Positions 35,837 through 45,892 of a DNA stretch of 59,255 nucleotides are shown here, one piece after another. Every line of letters begins with the position of its first letter. Position 1 is the stretch's first letter. The notes beneath the pieces were generated by a model. It had not been told where the DNA came from, searched no databases, and saw only the letters and a program-made list of their open reading frames with translations. The stretch is from Coriobacteriia bacterium (GTDB lineage: Bacteria; Actinomycetota; Coriobacteriia; Anaerosomatales; JAAXUF01). The stretch lies in contig JARLGT010000013.1 in assembly GCA_031292615.1 (NCBI GenBank), forward strand, positions 1 to 59,255, given 5' to 3'. Made by a program: the position numbers and the translations under genes.

Positions 35837-38347
35837 ATGAAGGCCGTGATCATGGCAGGCGGGGAGGGTTCGCGACTGCGTCCGCTGACGTCGTTGCGAC
35901 CCAAGCCGATGGTTCCGATCGTCAACCAGCCCGTGATGGAACACATCGTCGGGCTGGTCAAGCACCACGGCATCGACCAGATTGTGGCAACGCTGGCGTT
36001 CATGCCGGCGGTCATTCAGGACTACTTCGGTGCTGGTGAAGAGTGGGGCGTCGAGATCGAGTACGCCGTCGAGGAGACGCCACTGGGCACAGCCGGCTCG
36101 ATCAAGAATGCGGCGCATCTGCTCGCGGGCGACGAGCCTTTCGTCGTCATCTCGGGCGACGCCATCACCGACATCAACCTCACGGAAATCGTCGCGTTTC
36201 ACAAGGAGCGCGGTGCAGCGGTCACAATCGCGCTCAAGCGGGTACCCGACCCGCTGGACTTCGGCGTCGTCATCACCGCCGAGGACGGCCGCATCGAGCG
36301 CTTCTTGGAGAAGCCCACGTGGGGTCAGGTGTTCTCGGACACCATCAACACCGGCATCTACGTGGTCGAGCCATGGGTACTCGACTACATTCCCGCCGAT
36401 GCGTCGTTCGACTTCTCGGCGGACCTGTTCCCCAAGCTCATGGAGGATGGGCACGCGCTCTACGGGCTGGCGGTCGACGGCTACTGGTGTGACGTGGGCA
36501 GCCGTGAGAGCTACATGGAGGTCCATCGCGACATCCTCGACGGCAAGTCCAAGTCGTTCGTCCCGGGTGTGCATGCGCGCGAGGGCCTCTGGGTCTCCGA
36601 GAGCGCCAAGATAGACGGCACCGCTAAGTTGGGCAAAGGCGTGGTCATCGGCGAGAACGTGACCGTGCGTGCAGGTGCCGTGATCGGCGACTACGTGGTC
36701 ATTGACGACAACTGCGTCGTGGGGCAAGACGTGCATCTGACCCACTCCGTGGTGTGGAGCGACACGTTTATCGGCAAGAACGCGAACGTGTCGGGGGCTG
36801 TGTTGTGCCGTCACGTCGACATTCGGGGCGGCGCATCGGTTGCGGTGGGCGCGGTGATCGGTGACGAGTCGGTCGTGGGACAGGGCGCGCACGTGGGCAC
36901 GGACGTGCAGGTCTTCCCGTACAAGCGCATCGAGTCTCAGGCGATGGTGAACTCGTCGCTCATCTGGGAGTCGACCGGAGTCCGCTCGTTGTTTGGCGAC
37001 GCTGGCGTGCAGGGACTTGTGGGTGTCGACATAACCCCGGAACTCGCGCTCAAAGTCGCCGAGGCGTACGGCACGATGCTGCCCAAGGGCGGACATGTGG
37101 TGGTTACCCGGGACTCGACCCGCGCCGCGCGCATGGTCAAGCGCGCCATGATCGCCGGCCTCAACGCTGCCGGCATCAACGTGCGCGACCTGCGCGTGGG
37201 CTCGCCTGCGGTAAGCCGCTTCACGACGCAGAAGACGCGCTGCGTGGGCGGCATCCACATCTCGGGATCGATGCGCGAGGCGCAGTCGCTCGAGATCCGC
37301 TTCTTCGACAAGAATGGATTGGACGTCGGCCCATGGGAACAGAAGAAGATTGAGCGGCTGTACTTCCGCCAGGAGTTCCGGCGCGCGTTCTTCGACGAGA
37401 TCGGCGACATCATCTACCCGCCGCGCCCGCTGGAGTACTACGGTGCCGCGCTGAACGACGCCATGGAGGAAGCCGGCCTGATGGGCGAGTGGCGCAAGGT
37501 CGTGGCGGACATGGCCGGCGGCCCGGCAACGTTCATCCTTCCGCAGGTTGCCCACGGCTGGAACATCAACCTGATCGCGCTGAACGGAGTGATCGACTCG
37601 GAGGCAGCTTCTGCACCCTCCGAGGTGCCCGAGGACGAGGCGATCAGCAACCTGACACGAACCGTCGAGATGTTCGGCGCGGACCTCGGCGTCATGTTCG
37701 ACTGGGGTGCCGAGCGCATCCGCATGCTGACGGGTTCGGGTCACCTGCTCGACCCGGACACTGAACTCCACGCGATGGTCGACCTGTGGTGCCGCACACG
37801 CGACGTCGAAGGCGCCATAGCGGTGCCGCTCTCGGCGTCCCACGCGGTCGAGCAGATCGCCGCACGCTACGGGCACGAAGTCGTGCGACCGGGACGGTCC
37901 CGTCGCGCGTTGGCCGCGGCGGTGCTGGATGGGCGCGCCGTGTTCGCCGGCTCGGAGAGTGGCGGATTCATCTTCGGCGACTTCTTCCCGACGTACGACG
38001 GCGTGCTCTCGACCGGCATGGCCGTCCGGATGCTCTCGAAACTGGGGGTCACCCTCGACGAGGTCGTGGCCGAACTCCCGGAGTTCCACAAGGCACACCA
38101 CACTGTCCGATGCCCCGCCGAGCGCAAGGGCGCCGTCATGCGCGCGGTCACCGAGCGTGCCGCTGGAATGAACTCGCAGCTCGATGAGGGTGTTCGGGTG
38201 CTGTACTCCGACGGATGGGCGCTCGTGCTTCCGCACTCCAGCGAGCCGCAGGTACAGGTCTGGGCCGAGGCGGCCACCGACCAAGCAGCCAGCGCGCGTG
38301 CAGAGCAGTGGGCGAGGGTCGTGACCGATGCGATCACGCAGCACTAG
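35837..38347 (+). CDS. Sugar-phosphate nucleotidyltransferase fused to a phosphomannomutase-like domain
   Basis: 836 residues. The N-terminal ~235 residues form a nucleotidyltransferase ([21 protein letters not shown], then GDAITDIN and NTGIYV). A left-handed beta-helix with hexapeptide repeats spans about 255-365, and the C-terminal ~450 residues have the alpha-D-phosphohexomutase layout. The mutase part lacks key residues: the phosphoserine loop (TASHNP in active enzymes) reads HISGSM and the metal loop DGDGDR reads FDWGAER, so it is probably inactive or altered. Activated sugar synthesis (mannose-1-phosphate guanylyltransferase or similar) is the likely role. The ATG has AAGGAGG eight bases upstream. 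Confidence 0.88.
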   Translation: MKAVIMAGGEGSRLRPLTSLRPKPMVPIVNQPVMEHIVGLVKHHGIDQIVATLAFMPAVIQDYFGAGEEWGVEIEYAVEETPLGTAGSIKNAAHLLAGDEPFVVISGDAITDINLTEIVAFHKERGAAVTIALKRVPDPLDFGVVITAEDGRIERFLEKPTWGQVFSDTINTGIYVVEPWVLDYIPADASFDFSADLFPKLMEDGHALYGLAVDGYWCDVGSRESYMEVHRDILDGKSKSFVPGVHAREGLWVSESAKIDGTAKLGKGVVIGENVTVRAGAVIGDYVVIDDNCVVGQDVHLTHSVVWSDTFIGKNANVSGAVLCRHVDIRGGASVAVGAVIGDESVVGQGAHVGTDVQVFPYKRIESQAMVNSSLIWESTGVRSLFGDAGVQGLVGVDITPELALKVAEAYGTMLPKGGHVVVTRDSTRAARMVKRAMIAGLNAAGINVRDLRVGSPAVSRFTTQKTRCVGGIHISGSMREAQSLEIRFFDKNGLDVGPWEQKKIERLYFRQEFRRAFFDEIGDIIYPPRPLEYYGAALNDAMEEAGLMGEWRKVVADMAGGPATFILPQVAHGWNINLIALNGVIDSEAASAPSEVPEDEAISNLTRTVEMFGADLGVMFDWGAERIRMLTGSGHLLDPDTELHAMVDLWCRTRDVEGAIAVPLSASHAVEQIAARYGHEVVRPGRSRRALAAAVLDGRAVFAGSESGGFIFGDFFPTYDGVLSTGMAVRMLSKLGVTLDEVVAELPEFHKAHHTVRCPAERKGAVMRAVTERAAGMNSQLDEGVRVLYSDGWALVLPHSSEPQVQVWAEAATDQAASARAEQWARVVTDAITQH

Positions 38348-38647
38348 CGTGCCGCGGAGCCGCGAAGTGGGCATTTGAGAGTGATAAACTGTTGTATTGA
38401 TTCCTCGGGCGATGCTTGCGCGATGGAGTGGTTCTCGGCAAGGATGGTCTGACGCTTGCTCCCGGTATCCCAGAGTTTACGGTCGACTGGGAGCATCGGC
38501 ATGGCGGTAACGGCACGCCCACGGCAGGCATGCCGGAGGGTTTGTCGGCGCTAGTATTTGCACATCCAGCACGTCACGCCCGGTTCGCCACGCGAGTGTG
38601 GCGAGACCCTCCGGCTGTGGCAGTCATACCAAGGAGATACGAAGCGC
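38348..38647. other. Intergenic region before the VanW-family gene
   Basis: About 300 bases without a gene. An AT-rich patch at 38373-38403 (around GATAAACTGTTGTATTGAT) is a candidate promoter region. The AAGGAG for the next gene is at 38631-38636. Confidence 0.4.
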
Positions 38648-40510
38648 GTGGCTCAGGAGCCCAACGAGTACCTTCCATCACCGCGTCCACGACCGACCGA
38701 TCGTCGTGGACGTCGCGTGTCCACCAGGCCGAAATCCAACGCGAGCCGCATCGCGCTACTCGTGGTTGCTGGCGTGGTGGCGCTGCTCGTATTGGCGGTC
38801 GCGGTCGACGCAATCGCGAGCGTCGGGCGCATCCATCCCGGCGTTTCGATCGCTGGCGTCAATGTGGGCGGGAAGACGGTGCCCGAGGCGGTTGCGCTGC
38901 TCAAAACAGAGCTGCCCTCCAAGGCGGCCGTCCCCGTCACCATCAAGAACGGCCCGAAAGTCTGGACGGTTACCGCGGCAGACGTTGGGGCCACGTTCGA
39001 CTACGGCGACCTCGTGGACAATGCAATGGCGATCGGTCGCAGCGACGGGTTCTTCGCCTCACTCGGCCAGCGCGTTCACGCGTGGTTCGCCGGTGACAAG
39101 TTGCCGGCGCCCGCAACAGCCGACCGCGCCAAGCTCGACGCGGCGCTGACGAGGGTCACGGACGCCATCGACGTTGCCCCCCGCGACGCCGACATCGTCG
39201 TCTCAGGCTCGGCGGTCACGGTCAAGCCGTCTGCCACGGGCATCGCGGTCGATCGTGCTCTGCTCGAGAGCGACGTCCTAGGCGCCTTCGCTTCGGATGC
39301 CCGCGCCGTCGCCGTGCGTGCCTCGACCGCTCAGCCGCGCATCACCGATGCCGAAGCCGAGCAGGCCAAGGCGGTCGTTGAGAAGATGCTCTCCGCACCC
39401 GTGACGATCACGTATGCGACCAAGTCGTGGCCGCTGTCAGTGAACGAACTCGCCAAGATGATCTCGGCACCGGCGGTTGAAACGAGTGGATCGGGCGGAT
39501 GGGTGCTCGACCCGCAGGTCGCCGCCGCCGACGCATCCAAGACCATCGTCGCCAAGGTGGGAGCGGCACTAGGCAATCCGCCCAAGAACGCGCAGTTCAA
39601 GACCGCCGGTGGCAAGGTTACCATCGTCCCGTCGAAGGACGGCATGGGCCCCGATGTGGTCGATTTCGCCACAAACCTCACAGCGATGCTCAAGAAGGGT
39701 TCGCCAAACAGGACGGTGGCGTTGCGCTCGACGATCACCCCGGCCAGCTTCACGACCGAAGAGGCCCGCGCGATGGGCATCGACGACCGGATCTCAACGT
39801 TCTCCACCAGCTACGATGGCAGCCAAGCGGCGCGGACCAACAACATCCATACGCTTGGATCGGCGCTCGATGGCAAGCTGGTTGCCCCGGGTGCCACCTT
39901 CTCCTTCAATGGATACGTGGGCGAGCGGACGGCGGCGAAGGGGTACCAGGAAGCCAATGCGATTGTGAAAGGCAAGCTCGTTCAGCAGCTTGGCGGGGGG
40001 ATTTGTCAGGTAGGCACGACGCTGTTCAACACGGTGTTCTTCTCGGGAATGCCTGTTATCGAGCGCGAGAACCACTCCTTCTACATCTCGCACTACCCAC
40101 AAGGCCGCGATGCGACGGTCTCATGGGGCGGCCCGGACTTGAAGTGGAAGAACACGACGTCATCGTGGATGCTGATCTCTGTGTCGTACACAAGTGATTC
40201 GATCACTATCTCGCTCTACGGCACCAACCCCGGTTACGATGTGAGCTACACGACAGGCAACTTCACCAACGTGGCGCCGTTCCCGACGCAGGAGGTCAAA
40301 GACCCGACGTTGGCCGCCGGAGTGAAGGTGGTTCAAGATCCGGGCGAGAACGGTATGACGTGCGTCGTGACGCGGACGGTGAAGAAGGGCTCGACCGTCG
40401 TACGGACCGATACGTTCCGTTCGGTGTACAAGCCCAAGATCCAGGTCGTGCAAGTGGGAACAGCCGGCAAACCGTCGAAGACGACGACTCCGACGGCGAC
40501 AAAGGGGTAG
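38648..40510 (+). CDS. VanW family / YoaR-like putative peptidoglycan-binding protein
   Basis: 620 residues. A basic N-terminus and one membrane anchor (about 35-57) precede two repeated putative peptidoglycan-binding modules (IHPGVSIAGVNVGGKT and the LSAPVTITY region). The VanW domain (about 375-510) has FSFNGYVGERTAAKGY and QQLGGGICQVGTTLFNTVF. A G5-like C-terminal region and a disordered Lys/Thr tail follow. It is probably a cell-envelope protein exposed outside the membrane. VanW is linked to glycopeptide operons by name only; function is unproven. The GTG start is preceded by AAGGAG at an 11-base spacing. Confidence 0.85.
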   Translation: MAQEPNEYLPSPRPRPTDRRGRRVSTRPKSNASRIALLVVAGVVALLVLAVAVDAIASVGRIHPGVSIAGVNVGGKTVPEAVALLKTELPSKAAVPVTIKNGPKVWTVTAADVGATFDYGDLVDNAMAIGRSDGFFASLGQRVHAWFAGDKLPAPATADRAKLDAALTRVTDAIDVAPRDADIVVSGSAVTVKPSATGIAVDRALLESDVLGAFASDARAVAVRASTAQPRITDAEAEQAKAVVEKMLSAPVTITYATKSWPLSVNELAKMISAPAVETSGSGGWVLDPQVAAADASKTIVAKVGAALGNPPKNAQFKTAGGKVTIVPSKDGMGPDVVDFATNLTAMLKKGSPNRTVALRSTITPASFTTEEARAMGIDDRISTFSTSYDGSQAARTNNIHTLGSALDGKLVAPGATFSFNGYVGERTAAKGYQEANAIVKGKLVQQLGGGICQVGTTLFNTVFFSGMPVIERENHSFYISHYPQGRDATVSWGGPDLKWKNTTSSWMLISVSYTSDSITISLYGTNPGYDVSYTTGNFTNVAPFPTQEVKDPTLAAGVKVVQDPGENGMTCVVTRTVKKGSTVVRTDTFRSVYKPKIQVVQVGTAGKPSKTTTPTATKG

Positions 40511-40565
40511 CGCGCCGCTTCGTGCCCTAGGGCTCATCGGCGCCAGCGTGAGAGGGGTGAGCGCC

Positions 40566-41876
40566 GTGTTCCAGCCCGAGTTGGAGTCGATGCCGCGAGG
40601 GGAGCTTGAGAAGCTTCAGCTCGCGCGGACCAAGGACGTGCTGCAGCGTGTGTACGCCAACGTCCCGCTCTACAAGCGCAAGTTCGACGAGGCGGGATTC
40701 GACCCCTCGACGTTTGAGTCCCTCGACGACTTGGTCCGCGTGCCGTTTACGGTCAAGGACGACATGCGCTCGGCGTACCCCTACGGGATGTTCGCCGCGC
40801 CCATGCGCGATATCGTGCGAGTGCACTCTTCTTCCGGCACAACCGGCCAGATCACCGTAGTCGGCTACACGCGGGGCGACATCGATCGCTGGGCCGATCT
40901 GATGGCGCGCACGTACGCATCGGGCGGGACGACGCCGGATGACGTGGTGCAAGTGGCCTATGGCTACGGCCTGTTCACCGGCGGCCTGGGCGCGCACTAC
41001 GGCGCCGAGCGGCTCGGCGCGCTCACTATCCCCGTTTCGGGCGGCAACACCAAGCGGCAGGTCCAGATCCTGAAGGACTTCGGCGTGACGGTACTGGCGT
41101 GCACGCCGAGCTATGCGCTCTTGATCGCCGAGACTGCCATGGAGATGGGTATCGACCCGCGCGACCTGCCCATTCGCGTCGGAGTCTTTGGCGCCGAGCC
41201 GTGGAGCGAGTCGATGCGTCACCAGATCGAGCATGCGATGGGCATCAAGGCGATCGACATCTACGGTCTGTCGGAGGTCATGGGTCCGGGCGTGGCAGCC
41301 GAGTGCGTCCACCAGAACGGGCTGCACGTCTTCGAGGATCACTTCCTCATCGAGATCGTCGACCCCGAGACTTTCGAGCGTATGCCCGACGGCGAGTACG
41401 GCGAGGTCGTCTTCACGACGCTTACCAAAGAAGGCATCCCCATCATTCGCTACCGGACGCGCGATCTGTCGCGCATCATTCCCGAGCCCTGCACCTGCGG
41501 GCGCACGTTTCGCCGCATGGAGCGGATCGGCGGTCGCTCCGACGACATGCTGATCATTCGCGGAGTCAACGTCTTTCCGAGTCAGATCGAGCAGGTGCTC
41601 GGCACGATTCCTGGGGTCGCGCCGCACTATCTTGTCGTGCTGAGCAAGCGCGGATCGCTCGATCACGTACAGGTGCAAGTGGAGGTCGCTCCCGAGTTCA
41701 GGATCGACGAGGTTCGCGAGCTGGAGCGCTTGCAGAAGCGGGTCAGGGCCGAGATCGAGTCGGCGCTCGCGGTATCCATCGAGGTCAAACTGGTCGAACC
41801 CAAGACGATCGCCCGCAGCGAAGGCAAGGCCAAGCGAGTGCTTGACCTTCGCGCCGAGCATGGAGGTGCGAAGTAG
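40566..41876 (+). CDS. paaK: Phenylacetate-CoA ligase
   Basis: 436 residues, the family length. It shows the ATP/AMP-binding P-loop VHSSSGTTGQI, then AYGYGLFTGGLGAHYGAE, the YGLSEVMGPGVA block and the C-terminal RSDDMLIIRGVNVFPSQIE. It activates phenylacetate or another aryl acid to its CoA thioester with ATP. The GTG at 40566 gives the canonical N-terminus and has AGAGGGG upstream; in-frame GTGs at 40548 and 40557 are alternatives. It is followed after 2 bases by a tandem-ACT protein, a pairing also seen near the iorAB genes of this window. Confidence 0.93.
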   Translation: MFQPELESMPRGELEKLQLARTKDVLQRVYANVPLYKRKFDEAGFDPSTFESLDDLVRVPFTVKDDMRSAYPYGMFAAPMRDIVRVHSSSGTTGQITVVGYTRGDIDRWADLMARTYASGGTTPDDVVQVAYGYGLFTGGLGAHYGAERLGALTIPVSGGNTKRQVQILKDFGVTVLACTPSYALLIAETAMEMGIDPRDLPIRVGVFGAEPWSESMRHQIEHAMGIKAIDIYGLSEVMGPGVAAECVHQNGLHVFEDHFLIEIVDPETFERMPDGEYGEVVFTTLTKEGIPIIRYRTRDLSRIIPEPCTCGRTFRRMERIGGRSDDMLIIRGVNVFPSQIEQVLGTIPGVAPHYLVVLSKRGSLDHVQVQVEVAPEFRIDEVRELERLQKRVRAEIESALAVSIEVKLVEPKTIARSEGKAKRVLDLRAEHGGAK

Positions 41877-41878
41877 CC

Positions 41879-42313
41879 ATGATCGATCAGGTCTCGGTAT
41901 TCCTCGAGAACAAGATGGGACGGCTCGCCGAGCTGTGCCGCGCTCTGGGCAACGCCGGAATCGACATGCATGCGCTCATGGTGGCGGACACAGAAGAGTT
42001 CGGCGTTGTCCGCATCATCTGTGACACGCCGATCGCCGCTAAGGACCTGCTCGACTCCGAGGGGTTCTCGGCGAGTGTGACTTCGGTGCTGGCAGTTGAG
42101 ATTCCGGATCGGCCGGGTGGGCTCGCAGACGTGCTCGAGGCTCTGCAGGCTCAAGGAATCAGCGTCGAGTACGCCTACTGCTTCGTGGAGCCTTCCGGCG
42201 CCGCTGCGGTCGACATCTTCAAAGTCGATGCGCCGGGCGCCGATAGCGCGCTCATCGCGGCAGGGTTCAGGGCGCTGTCGCCCGCCGAGCTGTACTCGCC
42301 CGACAAGAGCTGA
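41879..42313 (+). CDS. Tandem ACT-domain protein (copy 1, beside paaK)
   Basis: 144 residues: two ACT domains in series (about 1-68 and 70-140), the first starting VSVFLENKMGRLAELCRAL and the second VEIPDRPGGLADVLEAL. ACT domains bind amino acids. The position 2 bases after paaK suggests that it senses an aromatic amino acid or related ligand to control aryl-CoA metabolism. It is clearly paralogous to the protein at 58289-58705. Its last 139 bases overlap the convergent gene on the minus strand. Confidence 0.88.
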   Translation: MIDQVSVFLENKMGRLAELCRALGNAGIDMHALMVADTEEFGVVRIICDTPIAAKDLLDSEGFSASVTSVLAVEIPDRPGGLADVLEALQAQGISVEYAYCFVEPSGAAAVDIFKVDAPGADSALIAAGFRALSPAELYSPDKS

Positions 42314-43122
42314 TCGATCGCGGCGTCCGCATCGTCCACGGTGTCGCCGAGCCGCGCCGCGAGCTCGGCGAGCGCCGCCGCATCCTCGAGCGAGCTGAGG
42401 CATGTTGCAGCCACTGACTCGTCGAGAGCCCCGAGCAGGTCGCAGATGCCGGCGGTGAGCCGACCGGCCACGATAACGCCGCCTTCGTAGGGCGTGTGCG
42501 GCAGCAGGATGAAGAAGCGTCCGTCGTCGAGGCGCGCGACTTCGTCGACCATCCGCAGGTCGCTGCGCAGTTGGTTGGCGACCGAGCGCACGATCGTGCG
42601 CGTCCTCTGCGGACCGAGGTCTGCGGTCACTGACGGTGCAAGCGAAACGAGCACGAGCGCGAACTGCGTTCCGTAACGCTCGTGTCCGATGATCGCCCGA
42701 TTCAGCGCATGCGATGCGTGACGCTCGTTGAAGACCTGGCTCCACTCGTCGTAGTCGGTGGATTTGCCGAAGCGGGCCAGCGCGTAACGCAACCGCCCGC
42801 ATGCCTCTCCGCCTACGATGCCCACGAGCCCGTAGGCGGCGATGCGGGCGACTATCAGAAGTAGATCGGTGCTGGTCAGGCCCTTGGTCGCGATCAGCTC
42901 GGGAACACTCATGAGCGTGTAGATCGCCGAGGCAACCACCGCAGCGATGAAGCCCCCGCGCCTGCCGAAGTGGACGGCGGTACCCAAGACCGCGAGCAGC
43001 ATGATCTGAGCCGACACCTCCCTGAGGGTCAGCCCACCGTCGTGAGCGCTAAAGAGCAAGGCGGCGACAATGAACACGGCGCCAACCCCGAGCGCGAGCA
43101 TCTCGAACCGCGAGTACCTCAT
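42175..43122 (-). CDS. Membrane protein with degenerate GGDEF-like domain
   Basis: 315 residues. Four to five membrane helices fill the first ~125 residues (LALGVGAVFIVAALLFSA at the start). A soluble part (about 140-260) follows with GGDEF-like layout, but the signature reads RLDDGRFFILLPH, so no cyclase activity is expected. The last ~45 residues are low-complexity and are encoded antisense to the 3' end of the tandem-ACT gene, so the true stop could be read-through sequence added late in evolution. The ATG has GGAG five bases upstream. It could be a membrane receptor in the c-di-GMP network. Confidence 0.72.
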   Translation of the reverse strand: MRYSRFEMLALGVGAVFIVAALLFSAHDGGLTLREVSAQIMLLAVLGTAVHFGRRGGFIAAVVASAIYTLMSVPELIATKGLTSTDLLLIVARIAAYGLVGIVGGEACGRLRYALARFGKSTDYDEWSQVFNERHASHALNRAIIGHERYGTQFALVLVSLAPSVTADLGPQRTRTIVRSVANQLRSDLRMVDEVARLDDGRFFILLPHTPYEGGVIVAGRLTAGICDLLGALDESVAATCLSSLEDAAALAELAARLGDTVDDADAAIDQLLSGEYSSAGDSALNPAAMSALSAPGASTLKMSTAAAPEGSTKQ

Positions 43123-43305
43123 GGTTTCTCCGTGTAGCTCGTGGTCCGGGGTACCCTGAAGGCCCCGGCACCGTAGTACACTGCCTCGGCAGAACCTGAG
43201 ACGGCAGCACGCCCGAACAACTCGGCGTGTGACTCGTCGTCAACGCGATGTGCAACACACGCGGCGTCGATGTTCGACCACGCAGAAAAGGACTCCGTAC
43301 ACGAC

Positions 43306-44628
43306 ATGTGCGCACCATTTGCTGTGAAGAGCCGCATGGACGACAGATCCCCCTGTACCGAGAGAGACCCATCGGGAAAGCGGTCTCACGCGCTTTGTAT
43401 CGGCAGGGAGTCAAGCGGTGATAAGCGATTCTCTCGGCGCTGGATTGCCTCGGCGCTGTTGCTCGTTGCTCTCGTAGACGGGCTTGTCGCGCCCGCATTT
43501 ACCGTCGCCGCGCCATCGCCGAGCGATCTGGTGGACGGCTCTACCGCGGCCAAGCGCCACGTCGACCTCGCGGCAATGCCCGACGTCACCATGGCCGAGG
43601 GTGCGCTCGTCGATGGCGATGGGCGCACTCTGTGGGCCCGCACTCCGGCCGTGCGCCGTCCGATGGCCAGCATCACGAAGATCATGACCGCCGTAGTCGC
43701 GCTCGAGCACTCAAACCTCAACGACGTCGTCACGGTTCCACGCGAGGCGGTCGTGGTAGGGCAGTCCTCGGCAAACCTGGTAGCCGGCGAGCAACTCACG
43801 ATGCGCGAGATGCTCGAGGCGCTGCTGGTCAAGTCGGGCAACGACGCCGCCGTGGCCATCGCAATCCATGTTGGTGGCACCGAGGCCGGTTTCGTGCAGA
43901 TGATGAACGCCAAGGCCCAAGCGCTAGGGCTGGCAAACACTCACTACGCCAACCCCCACGGGCTCGATGCCCCGGGGCACTACACGACGGCGAACGACTT
44001 GGGCGTCTTGGCCCGCTACGCGATGAGTAAGCCCGCGTTTCGGGACATCGTCCGCCAGTCGTCGGTGACTATCGGGCAGGGCAAGCACAAAGAGACGTTG
44101 GCCTCTACCGACCTTCTGCTCAGCACGTACCAAGGTGCGATGGGGGTCAAGACAGGCAACACGAACGGCGCAGGCTACTCGGTCGTGTCGGCGGCTCAGC
44201 GCGGTGGTGTCACGCTCTACGCGATCGTGATGGGCACGAAGTCGGATCGTGACCGGTTCACCCAAGCCAAGGCGTTGCTGGACTGGGGCTTTGCGCACTA
44301 CAGGCCACTTGGGCTCGGAACCAAGGGCACGGTCGTCGCCGAGGCGCCGGTGTCGAGCTACCTGGACGTGACGGTGCCGGTGGCGTTCTCGGCTGACACT
44401 ACCGCGGCGGTTCTCGACTTGGAGGGTACGGTCAGGCGTACGATCACCGTTTCACCGGTGCCCGCTCCTGTCGATAGGGGGCAACAAGTCGGAGTGGCGA
44501 CCTTCAAGCAGGGCGGTAAGGTAATCGCCACGGTACCGCTCGTGTCGACGACCAGGGTCGGACGCCCCAATCCGTTCGAGGCGGTCTGGATAGCCACGGT
44601 CCGTCTCTGGCAGAGAATCTTCGGCTGA
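43306..44628 (+). CDS. D-alanyl-D-alanine carboxypeptidase (penicillin-binding protein, S11)
   Basis: About 440 residues. The three penicillin-binding motifs are visible: SITK (near residue 120), SGN and KTGNT. It trims pentapeptide stems of peptidoglycan outside the membrane. A signal/anchor segment (WIASALLLVALVDGLVAP) comes after an unusually long charged N-terminus of about 45 residues. The start is uncertain: ATGs at 43270, 43306 and 43336 are in frame; AAAAGGA lies about 13 bases before 43306. The C-terminus has the beta-rich domain and a final amphipathic helix (VWIATVRLWQRIFG) as in DacA proteins. Confidence 0.9.
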   Translation: MCAPFAVKSRMDDRSPCTERDPSGKRSHALCIGRESSGDKRFSRRWIASALLLVALVDGLVAPAFTVAAPSPSDLVDGSTAAKRHVDLAAMPDVTMAEGALVDGDGRTLWARTPAVRRPMASITKIMTAVVALEHSNLNDVVTVPREAVVVGQSSANLVAGEQLTMREMLEALLVKSGNDAAVAIAIHVGGTEAGFVQMMNAKAQALGLANTHYANPHGLDAPGHYTTANDLGVLARYAMSKPAFRDIVRQSSVTIGQGKHKETLASTDLLLSTYQGAMGVKTGNTNGAGYSVVSAAQRGGVTLYAIVMGTKSDRDRFTQAKALLDWGFAHYRPLGLGTKGTVVAEAPVSSYLDVTVPVAFSADTTAAVLDLEGTVRRTITVSPVPAPVDRGQQVGVATFKQGGKVIATVPLVSTTRVGRPNPFEAVWIATVRLWQRIFG

Positions 44629-44743
44629 GGCTCGGAACCGTTGGCTTGTCGGCCCCGCGGCGCTCCTGCGGCCTGCGGGTGCGGTATCTTACTCGGTGCA
44701 CGTCTCGGATCCGACACAATTCGACAAGAGGTGGCGTCCCTTT

Positions 44744-45841
44744 ATGTCAGACGACCTGAAGCGCACATCGCTCTTTGAAGAGCACGCCGCGCTCGGCGCG
44801 CGAATGGTGCCGTTCGCAGGCTGGGAGATGCCGGTGCAGTATGCCGGCATCATCGAGGAGCATCGCGCAGTACGTCGCTCGGCGGGCGTATTCGACGTCG
44901 GGCACATGGCCGAGTTCCGCGTCTTTGGCTTCGGCGCGTTCGACTTCCTGCAGCGTATGCTCACCAACGACCTGCACAGGATCGCCGAGCTGGGCCAAGC
45001 CCAGTACACGCTGATGCTCGACGACGAGGGCCACATCATCGACGACCTGATCGTCTATCACACGGGTGATCTTGAGTACATGATCATCGCCAACGCCGGC
45101 AACCACGAAGCCGACTTCGAGTGGCTCTCCAGCCACGCGCCGGAAGACCTCGAGCTGGTTGACGAGTCCGAGCGCACCGCACTCATCGCGCTGCAGGGCC
45201 CCGAGGCGCTGCGAATCGTCGGCGAACTGGCGGGCCAGGGATGGGTTGCGCCCGAGCGCTTCACGATCGCCGAGGCGATGCTGGACTCGATTCCGGCGCT
45301 CGTGGCGCGCACGGGCTACACCGGCGAGGACGGCGTGGAGATCGTCGTGGGTGCCGGTCAGGCGTCCGCGCTGTGGCGCGCGCTGCTGTCCTTCGCCGAG
45401 GTCACGCCCGCGGGATTGGGGGCTCGTGACACGCTGCGCCTCGAGATGGGCTATCCGCTGTTCGGCAGCGACATGGACCGCACCAACGACCCCATCTCGG
45501 CGGGACTGGGCTGGGTCGTGCCGAAGGCCAAGACCGGCTATATCGGCGCCGATGCCATCGCCTCGATCCGCGAGACCGGGCCGGCGCGCAAGCTCGTTGG
45601 GCTGACGGTCGAAGGCGGTATTCCTCGGCATGGCTACGCCGTGTTGCACGAGGGCGTCGTGGTGGGTAAGGTAGCGAGCGGCAGCTTCTCCCCAACGCTT
45701 GAGATCGGCATAGCGACCGCGTACGTTCCGGTCGAACTCGCAGCCCCGGGTACCCGGTTCGAGATCGAGATTCGCAAGAAGACCGTTCCTGCGACCGTGG
45801 TGAAGCCGCCGTTCGTGTCACAGACGTCGCTGTCCGCATAG
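44744..45841 (+). CDS. gcvT: Glycine cleavage system T protein (aminomethyltransferase)
   Basis: 365 residues. The folate-dependent T protein releases ammonia and moves the methylene group from lipoyl-GcvH to tetrahydrofolate. Family blocks are VPFAGWEMPVQY, AGVFDVGHMAE, the catalytic-Asp region LTNDLHRI, ARTGYTGEDGVEI and TLRLEMGYPLFGSDM. The ATG has AGAGGTGG about ten bases upstream. It is the first gene of gcvT-gcvH-gcvPA-gcvPB-lipM. I looked for a glycine riboswitch in the 115-base leader and found none. Confidence 0.96.
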   Translation: MSDDLKRTSLFEEHAALGARMVPFAGWEMPVQYAGIIEEHRAVRRSAGVFDVGHMAEFRVFGFGAFDFLQRMLTNDLHRIAELGQAQYTLMLDDEGHIIDDLIVYHTGDLEYMIIANAGNHEADFEWLSSHAPEDLELVDESERTALIALQGPEALRIVGELAGQGWVAPERFTIAEAMLDSIPALVARTGYTGEDGVEIVVGAGQASALWRALLSFAEVTPAGLGARDTLRLEMGYPLFGSDMDRTNDPISAGLGWVVPKAKTGYIGADAIASIRETGPARKLVGLTVEGGIPRHGYAVLHEGVVVGKVASGSFSPTLEIGIATAYVPVELAAPGTRFEIEIRKKTVPATVVKPPFVSQTSLSA

Positions 45842-45892
45842 AGAGCCCTTTGGGCGCTTGAGCACCGTATTCGAGAGGAGCGCAGGAGAGAA

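Noticed and set aside
35771-38374. 867-codon open frame on the minus strand opposite the nucleotidyltransferase fusion
   Set aside because: It is a GC-rich shadow frame: Arg/His/Asp-rich, no motif, and fully antisense to a gene with clear domains. Similar long shadows at 5715-6830, 21995-23548 and 47928-48956 were rejected for the same reason.
44629-44743. Glycine riboswitch upstream of gcvT
   Set aside because: The short leader lacks the conserved aptamer core and is too short for the tandem form.
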